From assembly GCA_965242595.1 (NCBI GenBank), contig OZ251464.1, positions 2,604,001-2,668,000 on the forward strand: a DNA stretch of 64,000 bases, read 5' to 3'. This DNA comes from SP197 sp965242595. Its GTDB lineage: Bacteria; Pseudomonadota; Alphaproteobacteria; SP197. The notes under the pieces were generated by a model. It was not told the DNA's origin, ran no database searches, and was given only the letters and a program-made list of their open reading frames with translations. Made by a program: the position numbers and the translations under genes. This document shows positions 54,603-63,822 of the stretch, piece by piece (the first letter of the stretch is position 1; the number at the start of each line of letters is the position of its first letter).

Positions 54603-55835
54603 TCATACGGATCTGTGAATCTTTTTCCAAACTTCTATCAAGCGTTGTGCGAGCTCATCTGCAAGGCACTTTCTTCGACGTTCACACCATAATGCCTTAA
54701 ATGTCTTAATCTGCTCTCCCTTCATTGGTCCGCGAGGATTGAATTCCTGTTCAATATGCCAACGCCAAGGCCAGTGTCTTTCGCCTTTATCACCTATGTT
54801 TTCGAGATTGCTTATCGCGTCAATATTTTCTGGGTTTTTTCCGTCCTGGCGCCAAATACCGACGAGTGGACTCCGAGAGTGTTCCCTATTGAAACCAACG
54901 AACAACATAAGCCCTTCTGCGAGAACAAAAAAGAATCCAAGATCATATAACTTCGTTCCATAAATGAATTGTTTGATGTTCTCTCGACTAACATTTGAAC
55001 GCTGAAGTTTGGGAAGATTAAATTCTTCGTGGCGATCTTCTATAGCTTTCTCAATATCCTTCAATAGTTCACACATGAGATCGAGCTTAACTTCGTTCAA
55101 GGCTTCGCTCAGATCGTGAACGAGGACGGGGTTGTTTATCTCTTTCAGAAGAAGTTTCTTCAGCTCGTTCATGTATTTTCTCCCTTGGTCTGTGCCCGTC
55201 AACTTGCGGACAAGGTGCAGATATTGTGCAATTGACTCGCGCAGCGCCGGTTCTTCATAAGCTTGCTTCTGGCAATTCTCCAGCCATTTGACAAAAACAT
55301 GGTCGCCATATGATACCTTAGTGACTTTGTTTTTGCAAAGACTTCCTCTGCTTGTTTCTGTATCCCGATCATGTAACGTCAGATAAACACACAATATATC
55401 GTTGTAGCCATTGTCTTTCATTGTTCGATAGTAGCCTTCAAGTTGCCGATCTTGATCCGCGGCGTCAATCTTGTTTTCAACGATAATTGCTTGCTTTTCA
55501 TTGCTGGTTATTAGGATGTCTATGTTGTAGCGTTCCCGCTCAACCTTCATGCCCTTGCACTGAAACTCATGGCTTGTGGCCTTGTTAAAATTTTCTCCAA
55601 TGACAGTCTTCAGGAAATCCTCCAAATTCGGCATTTCGTCCTGCTTACGGCGATTGAGAAGCTCAACTATAAAGCGTGAATGTCTAAGCTCTTCCCTTTC
55701 CACATTAAGGGCAAGGAAGGTGTTGAAAGGCTCCTCCCGGTCCTCCTCGTGGCGGACATAGGACAGATTTGCCTGCGACAGCAGCCTCTCATAGCCTTGC
55801 AGATGCTCACGATCCATGGCTTGGCTTTCCGTCAC
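54603..55835 (-). CDS. PD-(D/E)XK nuclease-like protein of an AT-rich cassette
   Basis: A 410-residue protein. The GTG at 55835 overlaps the TGA of the small gene upstream (GTGA) and has AGGGAG seven bases before it; an ATG at 55817 is the alternative. HSRFIVELLNRR near residue 52 and the active-site set Asp106 (YNIDILI), Glu120-x-Lys122 (IIVENKIDA) then Gln131 and Tyr (DRQLEGYYRTM) match PD-(D/E)XK nucleases of the PDDEXK_4 kind. The rest is helical and lysine-rich. Base composition is strikingly AT-rich. Downstream of an adenine methylase, it is the probable restriction component. Confidence 0.78.
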   Translation of the reverse strand: MTESQAMDREHLQGYERLLSQANLSYVRHEEDREEPFNTFLALNVEREELRHSRFIVELLNRRKQDEMPNLEDFLKTVIGENFNKATSHEFQCKGMKVERERYNIDILITSNEKQAIIVENKIDAADQDRQLEGYYRTMKDNGYNDILCVYLTLHDRDTETSRGSLCKNKVTKVSYGDHVFVKWLENCQKQAYEEPALRESIAQYLHLVRKLTGTDQGRKYMNELKKLLLKEINNPVLVHDLSEALNEVKLDLMCELLKDIEKAIEDRHEEFNLPKLQRSNVSRENIKQFIYGTKLYDLGFFFVLAEGLMLFVGFNREHSRSPLVGIWRQDGKNPENIDAISNLENIGDKGERHWPWRWHIEQEFNPRGPMKGEQIKTFKALWCERRRKCLADELAQRLIEVWKKIHRSV

Positions 55836-56059
55836 GGCTTCGCTCCCTGTGGATAAGGGGATGTTCCGCTTTGGAGATAGAGCAAGTTTCGCCTGTTGTC
55901 CGCAATCTTGCCAAGCAATTGAGTCACAAACGCATAACGTATAGCGACGCTGCTCGAGTTCGTGAAGCGGTCTATCTCGGGATCGAGCTCGTGAGACTGT
56001 CGTTCGAGAACCTTCTCCCACTCCCCGTCTAGCCATGCCCGGGCTTCGGTATGGTTCAT
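55832..56059 (-). CDS. Small protein linking methylase and nuclease genes
   Basis: A 75-residue protein reading MNHTEARAWLDGEWEKVLER and later FTNSSSVAIRYAFVTQLLGK. An in-frame ATG four codons earlier (56071), one base after the methylase stop, is the alternative start. It ends in a GTGA overlap with the nuclease gene. The helix S-x-A-x-R-Y-A-F-x-T-Q-L-L-G-K recalls the N-terminal region of some type II endonucleases (SacI kind), a weak resemblance I cannot test. It may be an accessory subunit, a control protein, or the remaining front end of an endonuclease. Confidence 0.55.
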   Translation of the reverse strand: MNHTEARAWLDGEWEKVLERQSHELDPEIDRFTNSSSVAIRYAFVTQLLGKIADNRRNLLYLQSGTSPYPQGAKP

Positions 56060-56072
56060 GGCAGCGGGCATG

Positions 56073-56933
56073 TCAGAAATTCAGCCACAGCGACTCCTGG
56101 CGAGGTTTCCGCACCGAATGGCACAGGCGTTCCGGAGCGTCGATGCGGCGCCAGTCCCTGAACAGGCGGTCGTAAAGGGGCGTTCGATAGCCGGAGAGGA
56201 TGGCGCGGCCCCTGATGCCCCGCAGTAACGCTGCCAGCGCCTCATGTTCGCCATCCGACATCTCGTAGCCATAGGCGGCGCTGTCGCCGCGGGCGGTGTG
56301 GAGATAGGGTGGGTCGAGATAGAACACGGTCTTGCCAGTGTCATAGCGGCGGATGGCATCGAGGGCCGGTGCATTCTCGATCTGCACCCTCTGGAGGCGT
56401 TGCGCGATCTCCGGTAAGGCTTCCACCGAGCCCAGCCAGCGGGACACCGCTCCTGCCATGCCAGCCCGCGAAGTGAGGACGCAATGGGCCCAGCGCCCTT
56501 CGCTGCTTTTTTGAGCCAACCCGGTGCGGGTTTGACGGGCGCGGACATAGAAACGCCGGGCCCGTTCCAGCGGCGGCAGATCCCGCGCCGACTGGCAGGC
56601 CCGGATCAGTTCTTCGCGAGAAAACGGCGTTAGGCCGATGGCCTTCACCAGCGCCTCTCCCTGGTCGCGCAGCATGCGGAAGAAGTTCACCAACTCGCCG
56701 TCGATGTCGTTATAGGTTTCGACTGGATAGGGGCGAAGGTTTATGAGCACGGCGGCGGAACCGCCATAAACATCGCAGAAATGGGTCGCGTCGCTGGGAA
56801 TATGGGGGAGGATGAAGTCCAGATGGCTGAATTTGCCGCCATACCAACCGAAGGCGATCAGACGGGACGAACTGCGGGATGCGACCCTGCGCCCCGTTCC
56901 TGTCTTGTTGGCGGCGGGTGTGTTGGCGGTCAT
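56073..56933 (-). CDS. D12-class N6-adenine DNA methyltransferase (Dam-like)
   Basis: A 286-residue protein from the ATG at 56933; a GTG at 56963 is the alternative. Motifs in D12 order are AFGWYGGKFSHLDFILPHIP (motif X plus substrate region), HFCDVYGGSAAVLINL (SAM-binding motif I) and catalytic motif IV FYLDPPYLH with DPPY at 207-210. The target-recognition region spans about 100-190. Its GC content is nearer the genome average than that of the nuclease gene it precedes. It likely protects DNA against the nuclease encoded two genes downstream. Confidence 0.88.
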   Translation of the reverse strand: MTANTPAANKTGTGRRVASRSSSRLIAFGWYGGKFSHLDFILPHIPSDATHFCDVYGGSAAVLINLRPYPVETYNDIDGELVNFFRMLRDQGEALVKAIGLTPFSREELIRACQSARDLPPLERARRFYVRARQTRTGLAQKSSEGRWAHCVLTSRAGMAGAVSRWLGSVEALPEIAQRLQRVQIENAPALDAIRRYDTGKTVFYLDPPYLHTARGDSAAYGYEMSDGEHEALAALLRGIRGRAILSGYRTPLYDRLFRDWRRIDAPERLCHSVRKPRQESLWLNF

Positions 56934-56963
56934 CACTGGGGCGGGGGCGATGGGCGCTTCCAC

Positions 56964-57267
56964 CTGTTGTCGGCGTCTATGGCAGCAACTCGATCATGGC
57001 GACATCCATAGCGAGTCTCCCCAGAGGCTGCGAGAGAGTCAAGCACGATTCGGCCGTGTGCAGCAAGGATGTGTTCCGCTTCGGGACATATGAGACGATG
57101 GGAGGGCAGTGCCACGCTCGGTCAGGACGATGCCGGCGACTCGGGTGTTTTCTTCGGCATGGCGGGCGAGACCACCTTTGGCGCAGCGATGTGGCTGGTC
57201 GGCTTCTGACCGAACCCGGTCTTGCCAACATCAGGGGCCGCCCCTTTTCTTGGCCGCCCGGATCCGT
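56964..57267. other. Spacer with a possible short gene remnant
   Basis: About 300 bases between the methylase and the glutamate-synthase-like operon. A plus-strand frame from ATG 57090 to TGA 57209 reads MRRWEGSATLGQDDAGDSGV then FFGMAGETTFGAAMWLVGF, a protein-like but unrecognised 39-residue sequence without a clear ribosome site. Otherwise nothing is supported. Confidence 0.3.
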
Positions 57268-59784
57268 TCAGTGTTTGCCGGCCAGCAGCAGGCCTGTGGC
57301 CTGGGCGGTGGCCAGCGTCAGGGCGCGCAGGTCTTCCGGCTCCAGATTGTGGAGATTGGTTTTGCCGGTGCAGCGCGCCATCATCGAGGCCTCTCCGGAC
57401 GCCGATTTCAGGATGTTGGCGACTGCGCGGGCGCGTTCGTCTTCGCCAAGGTCTGGCGCGAAGGCAAGGTGGCCGTCGTCCTGGATTTCGCCGCCGGCCG
57501 CGAACGCCACCGGCATGGCGACGATGACCGATTTGGCGCCCATGGCGATCAGCTTGGCGGCGTCGGTGCCAGAGCGGATGCCGCCGAACCACAGCAGGTC
57601 GATTTCCTCTTCACGGTTCTCGCGCCGCAGGATACGGATGGCGTCGCGCATGATGGCAAGGTTGGGCGCGCCCTTCAGCTCTGGCCAGGGACCGGGGCCG
57701 TTGCCGTTCAACAGCAGCAGGTCGAAGCCGTGCTGGAGGCCGAACAGGATCGCTTGCTCCAGGGCGGCGGGGTCGGCGACGGAAAGGCCCAGCAGCTGAT
57801 CGTCGCGTTGGCGGCGCAGGGCGGCGGACGGTGGCTGGCCGGGGCCGACGGTGGCGATAAGCGCTGCCGCATCGCTGCTGCCCTTCGCATCGCCCGCTGC
57901 CAGGAGTTGCAGCCAGGGCACGCCACCGGCCGCCGCGCCCAGCGGGCGGGTGCCGATATAGCCGGCGGCGACGCCTTTCAGACCGGCGGCGACACCGGCC
58001 CGCACGGCGGCCGGCGCATCGTCGAAGCCGGTGGCAAAGAAGGGCTGGGCGATGTTCATGCGCCCACCGCCCAGTTCGGTTGCCACCTTGCAGGCCTCGC
58101 GATAGGGGTCGATCACCAGGCGCGACAGATTGGCGGGCAGGAACACCAGGTCGTCCACCGTTGGCGGGCGGGAGGCCGGGAAGGGGTTGTCGCGCGGGGC
58201 CAGGCGTTTGGCCAGCATGCCGGCCTGGCGGGCGGTGTCGTCTTTTTTCATGCGCGCCATCAGGAAGATGTCTTCGCGGTGGCGCACCGAATAATCGGCC
58301 GAGCCGGTTTCGGCATCGCAGCGATAGCAGCGCGCCGCCTCGTTGCGGGCCTGCTGCCAGCCATAGGTGGATTCGATCTCTGGGAAGGCCACCGGATTGG
58401 CGCCCACGCCGTGGAATTCGGGATGGTGCAGCGGAAACTTTTCCCAGCCCAGATCCTGCGCCACCGGCACCCGCCGCGTGCGCCAGGGCGTGCGATAGGG
58501 GGCCGGGTGGTCGTCGCCATCCAGGAAGGCCTTGATGTAGTAGGCAAGGCGCTGGCCGTGGCCCATGGCCATGACAATGGTGGAGCCGCCGAAGGCGCCA
58601 TCACCGGCGGCGAAGACCTTGGGATCGCCGGTGCGCATGGTCTGCCACGAGGTTTTCACCCGGTCGGCACCCATCAGGGGCCGCGCCGCAGCGTCGTCCA
58701 GAGCGCCGAACTGGCCCACGGCGGCGATCACCATGCCGCAGGGGATGTCGTGCTCGCTGCCGGCCAGGGGCAGCGGGCGGCGGCGGCCGTCCGCATCCGG
58801 TTCGCCGGCGGTGGTGTTCACGCAGGTGAGCTTCAGCTGGTTGCCGGCCGGGGCGATGGCGACCTGCTGGGTGTTGTAGATGAACTCGATGCCTTCTGCG
58901 ATGGCGCCTTCCAGCTCGATGCGCCGCGCGGGGATGTCGTCGGGACCGCGGCGGTAGATCACCTTGACATGCTGGCAGCCCGGCAGGCGTAGCGCGACGC
59001 GGCAGGCGTCCATGGCGACATCGCCGCCGCCGATCACAACCACGGTGGCGGGCAGGGTGGGCCTGGCGCCGGCATTGACGCGGCGCAGGAATTCCACGCC
59101 GTCGATCACCCGCTCGTCGTTTTCGCCCGGGATGCCCATGCGCTTGCCCCACCAGGAACCGATGGTGAGTGCCACCGCATCGTGGCGCGCCTTCAGTCGG
59201 TCCAGCCCGATGTCGCGGCCCAGCGCGACGCCGGTGTGGATGGCGAGGCCGGGGCAGCGGGCGGCAAGGCGGTCCATGTCTTCGTCGATGATGCCGGGCG
59301 GCAGGCGAAAGGCCGGGATGCCCCAGACCATCATGCCGCCGGCCCGGTCGGTCATCTCATAGACATCGACCTTGAAGCCCGCCACGGCGAGATCGTGGGC
59401 CGCCACCAGGCCGGCGGGACCGGCGCCGACGATGCCCACGCTTTCCTCCCGGGTGGTGGGGGCCGGGGTGGGGCGCCAGCTGCGGCCCAGCTTGTCCATG
59501 ACGAAGCGTTTGAGATTGCGGATCTGGAGGGGGCCGTCGCTGGCGGCACGGCGGCAGGCAGGCTCGCAAGGGGCGTCGCAGACCCGGCCGCAGATGGAGC
59601 TGAAGGGGTTGGTGGCGGTGATGGCCTCGAAGGCTTCATCGAACTTTCCCTCCCAGATATGGGCGATATAGGAGGGGGCGTCGGTGCCCACCGGGCAGGC
59701 GATCTGGCAGGGGGCGGGAACGAAATGTTTGTCGTTGCGGTCGTCGGCCAGCTCTGGCGGCAGCAGGTTGGAATCGGGGGTCAT
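57268..59784 (-). CDS. GltD-like FAD/iron-sulfur oxidoreductase fused to an FMN-barrel glutamate-synthase-like domain
   Basis: An 838-residue fusion. Residues 1-480 are a glutamate synthase small subunit (GltD): cysteines at 26, 30, 65, 69, 73 and 77 for [4Fe-4S] clusters (CQIACPVGTD, CGRVCDAPCEPACRR), FAD loop VGIVGAGPAGLVAAH, NAD(P) loop VVVIGGGDVAMDACRVAL, and AAGDGAFGGSTIVMAMGHGQ. Residues about 500-838 look like a TIM barrel of the glutamate-synthase FMN domain (LFGLQHGFDLLLLNGNGPGP, LLWFGGIRSGTDAAKLIAMG), apparently degenerate. The start overlaps the gene upstream by four bases. It probably passes electrons from NAD(P)H to its partner. Confidence 0.82.
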   Translation of the reverse strand: MTPDSNLLPPELADDRNDKHFVPAPCQIACPVGTDAPSYIAHIWEGKFDEAFEAITATNPFSSICGRVCDAPCEPACRRAASDGPLQIRNLKRFVMDKLGRSWRPTPAPTTREESVGIVGAGPAGLVAAHDLAVAGFKVDVYEMTDRAGGMMVWGIPAFRLPPGIIDEDMDRLAARCPGLAIHTGVALGRDIGLDRLKARHDAVALTIGSWWGKRMGIPGENDERVIDGVEFLRRVNAGARPTLPATVVVIGGGDVAMDACRVALRLPGCQHVKVIYRRGPDDIPARRIELEGAIAEGIEFIYNTQQVAIAPAGNQLKLTCVNTTAGEPDADGRRRPLPLAGSEHDIPCGMVIAAVGQFGALDDAAARPLMGADRVKTSWQTMRTGDPKVFAAGDGAFGGSTIVMAMGHGQRLAYYIKAFLDGDDHPAPYRTPWRTRRVPVAQDLGWEKFPLHHPEFHGVGANPVAFPEIESTYGWQQARNEAARCYRCDAETGSADYSVRHREDIFLMARMKKDDTARQAGMLAKRLAPRDNPFPASRPPTVDDLVFLPANLSRLVIDPYREACKVATELGGGRMNIAQPFFATGFDDAPAAVRAGVAAGLKGVAAGYIGTRPLGAAAGGVPWLQLLAAGDAKGSSDAAALIATVGPGQPPSAALRRQRDDQLLGLSVADPAALEQAILFGLQHGFDLLLLNGNGPGPWPELKGAPNLAIMRDAIRILRRENREEEIDLLWFGGIRSGTDAAKLIAMGAKSVIVAMPVAFAAGGEIQDDGHLAFAPDLGEDERARAVANILKSASGEASMMARCTGKTNLHNLEPEDLRALTLATAQATGLLLAGKH

Positions 59785-61736
59785 GGCGCGGCGGAGAGCA
59801 ACTGGGGCTGGTGGCGCAGTTCGGGCATGAGGGGAAGGCCGGTGATCTCGGCCGCTTCGGGGGTCAGGGCCACCAGGTCGGCGCAGCTGAGCGCGCGGGT
59901 GTCGTCATGGCCCAGGCCCAGGGTGAGGGCCGCGATCTGCCAGCGGACGCTTTCCAGGAAGGCGTGGATGTGTTTGGCCTCGATTTCGGCCTTATAGCGG
60001 TTCTCATGGGCCGGATCCTGGGTTGCGATGCCGGTGACGCACTGGCCGATATGGCATTGCATACAGGCGATGCAACCGCCGGCCACGATGGCGGCCGTGC
60101 CCAACGCCGCCGCATCGGCGCCCAGGCAAAGCGCCTTGACAACATCGACGCCGTCCCTCAGGCCGCCCATCAGCACCAGTTCGATATCGTCGCGGCGGCC
60201 GATGGCGGCCAGCGCGCGTTCCGCCTCGCAGATGGCGGCGACGGTGGGGATGCCGACATATTCCATCACCTCCGCCCCGCCGGCACCGGTGGAACCCTGC
60301 ATGCCGTCCAGCTCGACGAAATCGAAACCGTCTTTGACGGCGATTTTGATGTCGTCATGGATGCGACCGGCGCCCAGTTTGACGCCGACGGGGAGGCGAT
60401 AACCGGTGGCTTCGCGCAGCTCCTCGACCTTGACCACCAGATCGTCGGCGCCCAGGATGTCGGGGTGGCGCGACGGGCTGCGCAGGTCTATGCCGGCGGG
60501 GATGCCGCGGATTTCGGCCAGTTCCTTGGTGACCTTCTTGGCCATTAACTGGCCGCCGAAGCCGGGTTTCGCCCCCTGGGAGATATAGATTTCCAGGGCG
60601 TCGGCCCGGTTCATATCGTGGATGTTCCAGCCCAGGCGCCCTCCCAGCATTTGAAAGATCAGCTGGCCGGCGGCGTCGCGCTGGGCGTCCGACATGCCGC
60701 CTTCGCCGGTGTTCTCGGCAATTCCGGCCAGGCCAGAGGCGATGGCGACGGCCTGTTTGGCGGAACGGGAAAGGGCGCCGTAGCTCATGGGCGCGATCAT
60801 GAGCGGCATGGAGAGCGAGAGGGGTTTGGCGCCGTTTTTGCCACCGATAGTTGTCTTCATGTGGACGCGAGAGACCGGATCGGTGCCGGCGGCGGGCAGC
60901 GCGACGGGTTTGCGGAAGGCGAGGTCGGAAAGATGGGGAAGTTCGCGGGCACCGCCATAACCGCGCACCCGATAGCGGCCGATATGGGATTTGATGTGGA
61001 TGTCTTCCTGAACCTTGCGGTTCCAATAGGGGCTGTCGCCGGAAAAGGTGAAATAAGGGATGGAGCGCATTTGACGTTCCGTCGTGCCATAGCGCAGCTT
61101 TTTGCCGGCGTTGACGATTTTCTGGAAGCTGCCGGAAAACGGGATGGCGTGGCGATCGAGAAAGGCGCGGATATCGTCGATCTCGGCGGCGGCGGTGTCG
61201 GTAAGGCAGGCGTCGGAGCCTAGAGACTGCAGGGGGCCGGCGAGGAAGATTTCGCCGCCGGTCATATCCTCGCCCAGCCTTTCGCCAGAGGCACCGAGGA
61301 TGATAATGCGCCCACCATACATCATATAGCCGGCCATGAAGCTGGCATTGCCACAGCAGAGCAGGGTGCCCTTTTTCATCACCTGGCCGGCGCGGCTGCC
61401 CATATTGCCGCGGATGACAACCTCGGCGCCGCGGATGGCAACGGCAGCGATGGCCCCGGCATTGCCGCCAACCACAACCTGGCCGCGATACATGTTATCG
61501 GCCAGGCCCCAGCCGACATTGCGGTCGATGTGAAGGCGGGGGGTATCGGTGAGGCCGGCGCAGAAATAGCCGGCGGAACCGCGCACGCGGATCGTCACCG
61601 GATGGATCACGCCAACGCCGATATGATGGCGGGCGTCGGGGTTTTGAACCTCGATATCCTCGCCCCCGGCAGCGGCTTCCCGCATACGTCGGTTGGCCTG
61701 GCGGACGGGGATCCGGCTCAGGTCGATGGTGAGCAT
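59781..61736 (-). CDS. Glutamate-synthase-like GXGXG plus FMN-barrel fusion (GlxC-GlxD fusion)
   Basis: A 651-residue protein. Residues about 1-210 form the GXGXG beta-helix (for example ADNMYRGQVVVGGNAG, MYGGRIIILGASGERLGEDM). Residues about 230-640 are the FMN-binding barrel of glutamate synthase: MPLMIAPMSYGALSRSAKQA, GGMSDAQRD, DGMQGSTGAGGAEVMEYVGI and the [3Fe-4S] cysteines in GGCIACMQCHIGQCVTGIA. In rhizobia these two parts are separate genes, glxC and glxD, or mgsB and mgsC of N-methylglutamate synthase. The order is reversed relative to GltB, where GXGXG is C-terminal. It likely makes glutamate or N-methylglutamate with the neighbouring subunits. Confidence 0.87.
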   Translation of the reverse strand: MLTIDLSRIPVRQANRRMREAAAGGEDIEVQNPDARHHIGVGVIHPVTIRVRGSAGYFCAGLTDTPRLHIDRNVGWGLADNMYRGQVVVGGNAGAIAAVAIRGAEVVIRGNMGSRAGQVMKKGTLLCCGNASFMAGYMMYGGRIIILGASGERLGEDMTGGEIFLAGPLQSLGSDACLTDTAAAEIDDIRAFLDRHAIPFSGSFQKIVNAGKKLRYGTTERQMRSIPYFTFSGDSPYWNRKVQEDIHIKSHIGRYRVRGYGGARELPHLSDLAFRKPVALPAAGTDPVSRVHMKTTIGGKNGAKPLSLSMPLMIAPMSYGALSRSAKQAVAIASGLAGIAENTGEGGMSDAQRDAAGQLIFQMLGGRLGWNIHDMNRADALEIYISQGAKPGFGGQLMAKKVTKELAEIRGIPAGIDLRSPSRHPDILGADDLVVKVEELREATGYRLPVGVKLGAGRIHDDIKIAVKDGFDFVELDGMQGSTGAGGAEVMEYVGIPTVAAICEAERALAAIGRRDDIELVLMGGLRDGVDVVKALCLGADAAALGTAAIVAGGCIACMQCHIGQCVTGIATQDPAHENRYKAEIEAKHIHAFLESVRWQIAALTLGLGHDDTRALSCADLVALTPEAAEITGLPLMPELRHQPQLLSAAP

Positions 61737-61803
61737 GTCGTCTGCTTCGCCGGGCTCTTGGTCTCGGTTCGGGCGGTCGCGGTTTGGGCCGTTCCGGGCA
61801 GAG

Positions 61804-62724
61804 TCACGACGCCGGCTGAGGCAGCCGCCAGGTGCCGCAGCTTCCGGGCGCGGGTTCGCGCGTCGCCAGCGAGTGGCCCGGGAACAGCCGGTTCAGCGAG
61901 ACTTCCTCGGAGGCGATGGCGACCAGCTCGTCGTTTTCGAACATGATCATCGGCTTGGCCGCCAGCCGGTCCTTGGCATAGCCGATTTCGTCTCCGGTGG
62001 AAACCAGGAAGGAAAAGGTGCCGTCCAGGTCGTCGATGGAATCCTCCAGCGCCCGGCTCAAGGCGATGCCCTGGCTCATTTTGTCGGCCAGATAAACGGC
62101 GATCAGCTCGCTATCGTTGTCGGTGGCGAATTCGAAGCCACGCCGCTCCAACCGCCGGCGCATTTTCCAGTAATTGGTGATCTGGCCGTTGTGGACGATG
62201 GCAACATCGGAAAAACCGGTGGCCCAGAACGGGTGCGATGCCTCCGGCTTCACGTCCGATTCGGTGGCGAGGCGAACATGGCCCAGGCCGTGAGAGCCTT
62301 TGAAAACGCGCACGCCATAGGTGCCGTCCACATCGTGGGCGGTGCCGACATCCTTCACGATCTCCAGGCGCTCGCCGATGGAGAGCACGGTGGCCGCCCG
62401 TTCCACGGCGTAGGAAAACGCCTGCAAATCGCCCGCGAAGCGCACCACGGCGCGATAGCTGCCACCGGTGCGGCCTTCTTCGACCACGCTGGCGCCGTGG
62501 TCCTGGAACACCTGCTTCAGGCGGGCGATGGCGGCAGGGGCCTCGTTGTCGCCACCGACATGGAAGCGAAGCTTGAGATGGCCGTCGCTGGCGCCGCCAT
62601 AAAGGGCAAAGCCGGTGGAATCCGGCCCGCGATGCTGGCAGCCGTCCAGCATGTCCACCAGGGCGCGCCCGGTGTCAATGCCGATGCCGCCCTGCTTCAA
62701 CAGGATGCCCGCTATGCCGCACAT
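61804..62724 (-). CDS. glxB: Class II glutamine amidotransferase (GlxB/MgsA-like)
   Basis: A 306-residue protein starting MCGIAGILLKQGGIGIDTGR. Cys2 becomes the N-terminal nucleophile after Met removal, which fixes the start, and AGGGAAAG precedes it. Other class-II features are GCQHRGPDSTGFALY, GLGHVRLATESDVKPEASHP and VHNGQITNYWKMR. It supplies ammonia from glutamine. First gene of the operon, 67 bases before the GXGXG-FMN gene; the set matches the Glx/Mgs systems tied to methylamine and N-methylglutamate metabolism. Confidence 0.9.
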   Translation of the reverse strand: MCGIAGILLKQGGIGIDTGRALVDMLDGCQHRGPDSTGFALYGGASDGHLKLRFHVGGDNEAPAAIARLKQVFQDHGASVVEEGRTGGSYRAVVRFAGDLQAFSYAVERAATVLSIGERLEIVKDVGTAHDVDGTYGVRVFKGSHGLGHVRLATESDVKPEASHPFWATGFSDVAIVHNGQITNYWKMRRRLERRGFEFATDNDSELIAVYLADKMSQGIALSRALEDSIDDLDGTFSFLVSTGDEIGYAKDRLAAKPMIMFENDELVAIASEEVSLNRLFPGHSLATREPAPGSCGTWRLPQPAS

Positions 62725-62829
62725 GCTCGCTTTCCCTGCTTCGTTCGTAAGGGTGGCAGTATGGCCCGGATGGCTGGGGGCTGCAAGGGCGGCGGCAGCG
62801 GCACGAACGCCGTCAACATCGCCGGCCCA

Positions 62830-63800
62830 TCTCCACGACGGGGCCTGGGCAGCCGCGGCGGTCGCAGCGGTGGGGATCGAACTGGACGGCGGCGGAGGCA
62901 GCGACAACGGGGGCGAACGCCCACGGCGTGCGTGGCCAGACCTGGCACACCTGGAACCGGTAGACACTCACCATCGGCCTGACGGGCGGGAGCGTTACGG
63001 CAGAAGACCGGAGCTCCATCGCGCTGACGGGCGCGGGAAGGAAGATCCAGGCGCCGTTTTCCATCGCCATGGAAGGCCGGTTGATCGACGACGGCAATGC
63101 GGCCGGGCGCAGCGTCGTCGCCCCCGTGGTGACACAATGGGGCACGACACGGTGCGGGCGCATGACGTGGGTGTTCTGGCCCGGTCGGCGCGCCGCGGGA
63201 CGGCATACCTTCGGCGACGAGGCAGAGACGGCGGACGACGCGGCCAGAACCGGGGCCATGATCCACGTCGCCTCCAGCGGCGACATCGCGGTGGGAGAAA
63301 GGCGGTTTTCGACGCCATCCAGGCAGGGGATTCGGACGCGCTGACGCGGCGCTGCCCGCCGACTATGACGGCGCCTGGAAGGCGGGGGCACAGGCGCTGG
63401 CTGACAACCGCGGCTATCGAACGACGGATGACACCAGGCTGGCGAACCGAGCGGCAGAAGAGATTCTGGGCCTGACCAGAGCAGGGGCGCTGGCGCTTTC
63501 GCATGAAGCCATCGCCGGCCATATGCGACCACGTGCGGAACGGCGACGGCGACGGTGGCGGGCGACATTCTCGCCCAGGGCAGCAGCGCCCACCGCGTCA
63601 CGGTGGCCGTGGGCGGCGCTGTCGCCCGCGTGCAGCTGGATGAAGGCAGCATGGTAACGGTGGGCGCGTCGGACCGGGTCACCGGGGTCGAGGTCGATGG
63701 CGCCTGCGAGGCCATCCGCAGCGAGGCTGGCGCACTATCGCCGAGGGTGCCGGTGGCTGCCGCCTGCGAAAGGCCGCTTGCGGGGGCGCGCTGTCTGTGA
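62830..63800 (+). pseudogene. Multiply frameshifted gene remnant
   Basis: Plus-strand pieces in different frames give one protein-like series: TIGLTGGSVTAEDRSSIALT and MEGRLIDDGNAAGRSVVAPV (to about 63295), then AVFDAIQAGDSDAL, then ADYDGAWKAGAQALADNRGY and NRAAEEILGLTRAGALALSH, and finally MAGDILAQGSSAHRVTVAVG to the stop at 63800. At least three frame changes and one stop near 62961 interrupt it. The family is not recognised. The intact genes elsewhere in the window argue against general sequencing error, though local error is possible. Confidence 0.4.
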
Positions 63801-63822
63801 AAAGAGGGCGCCGGGGTGGCGG

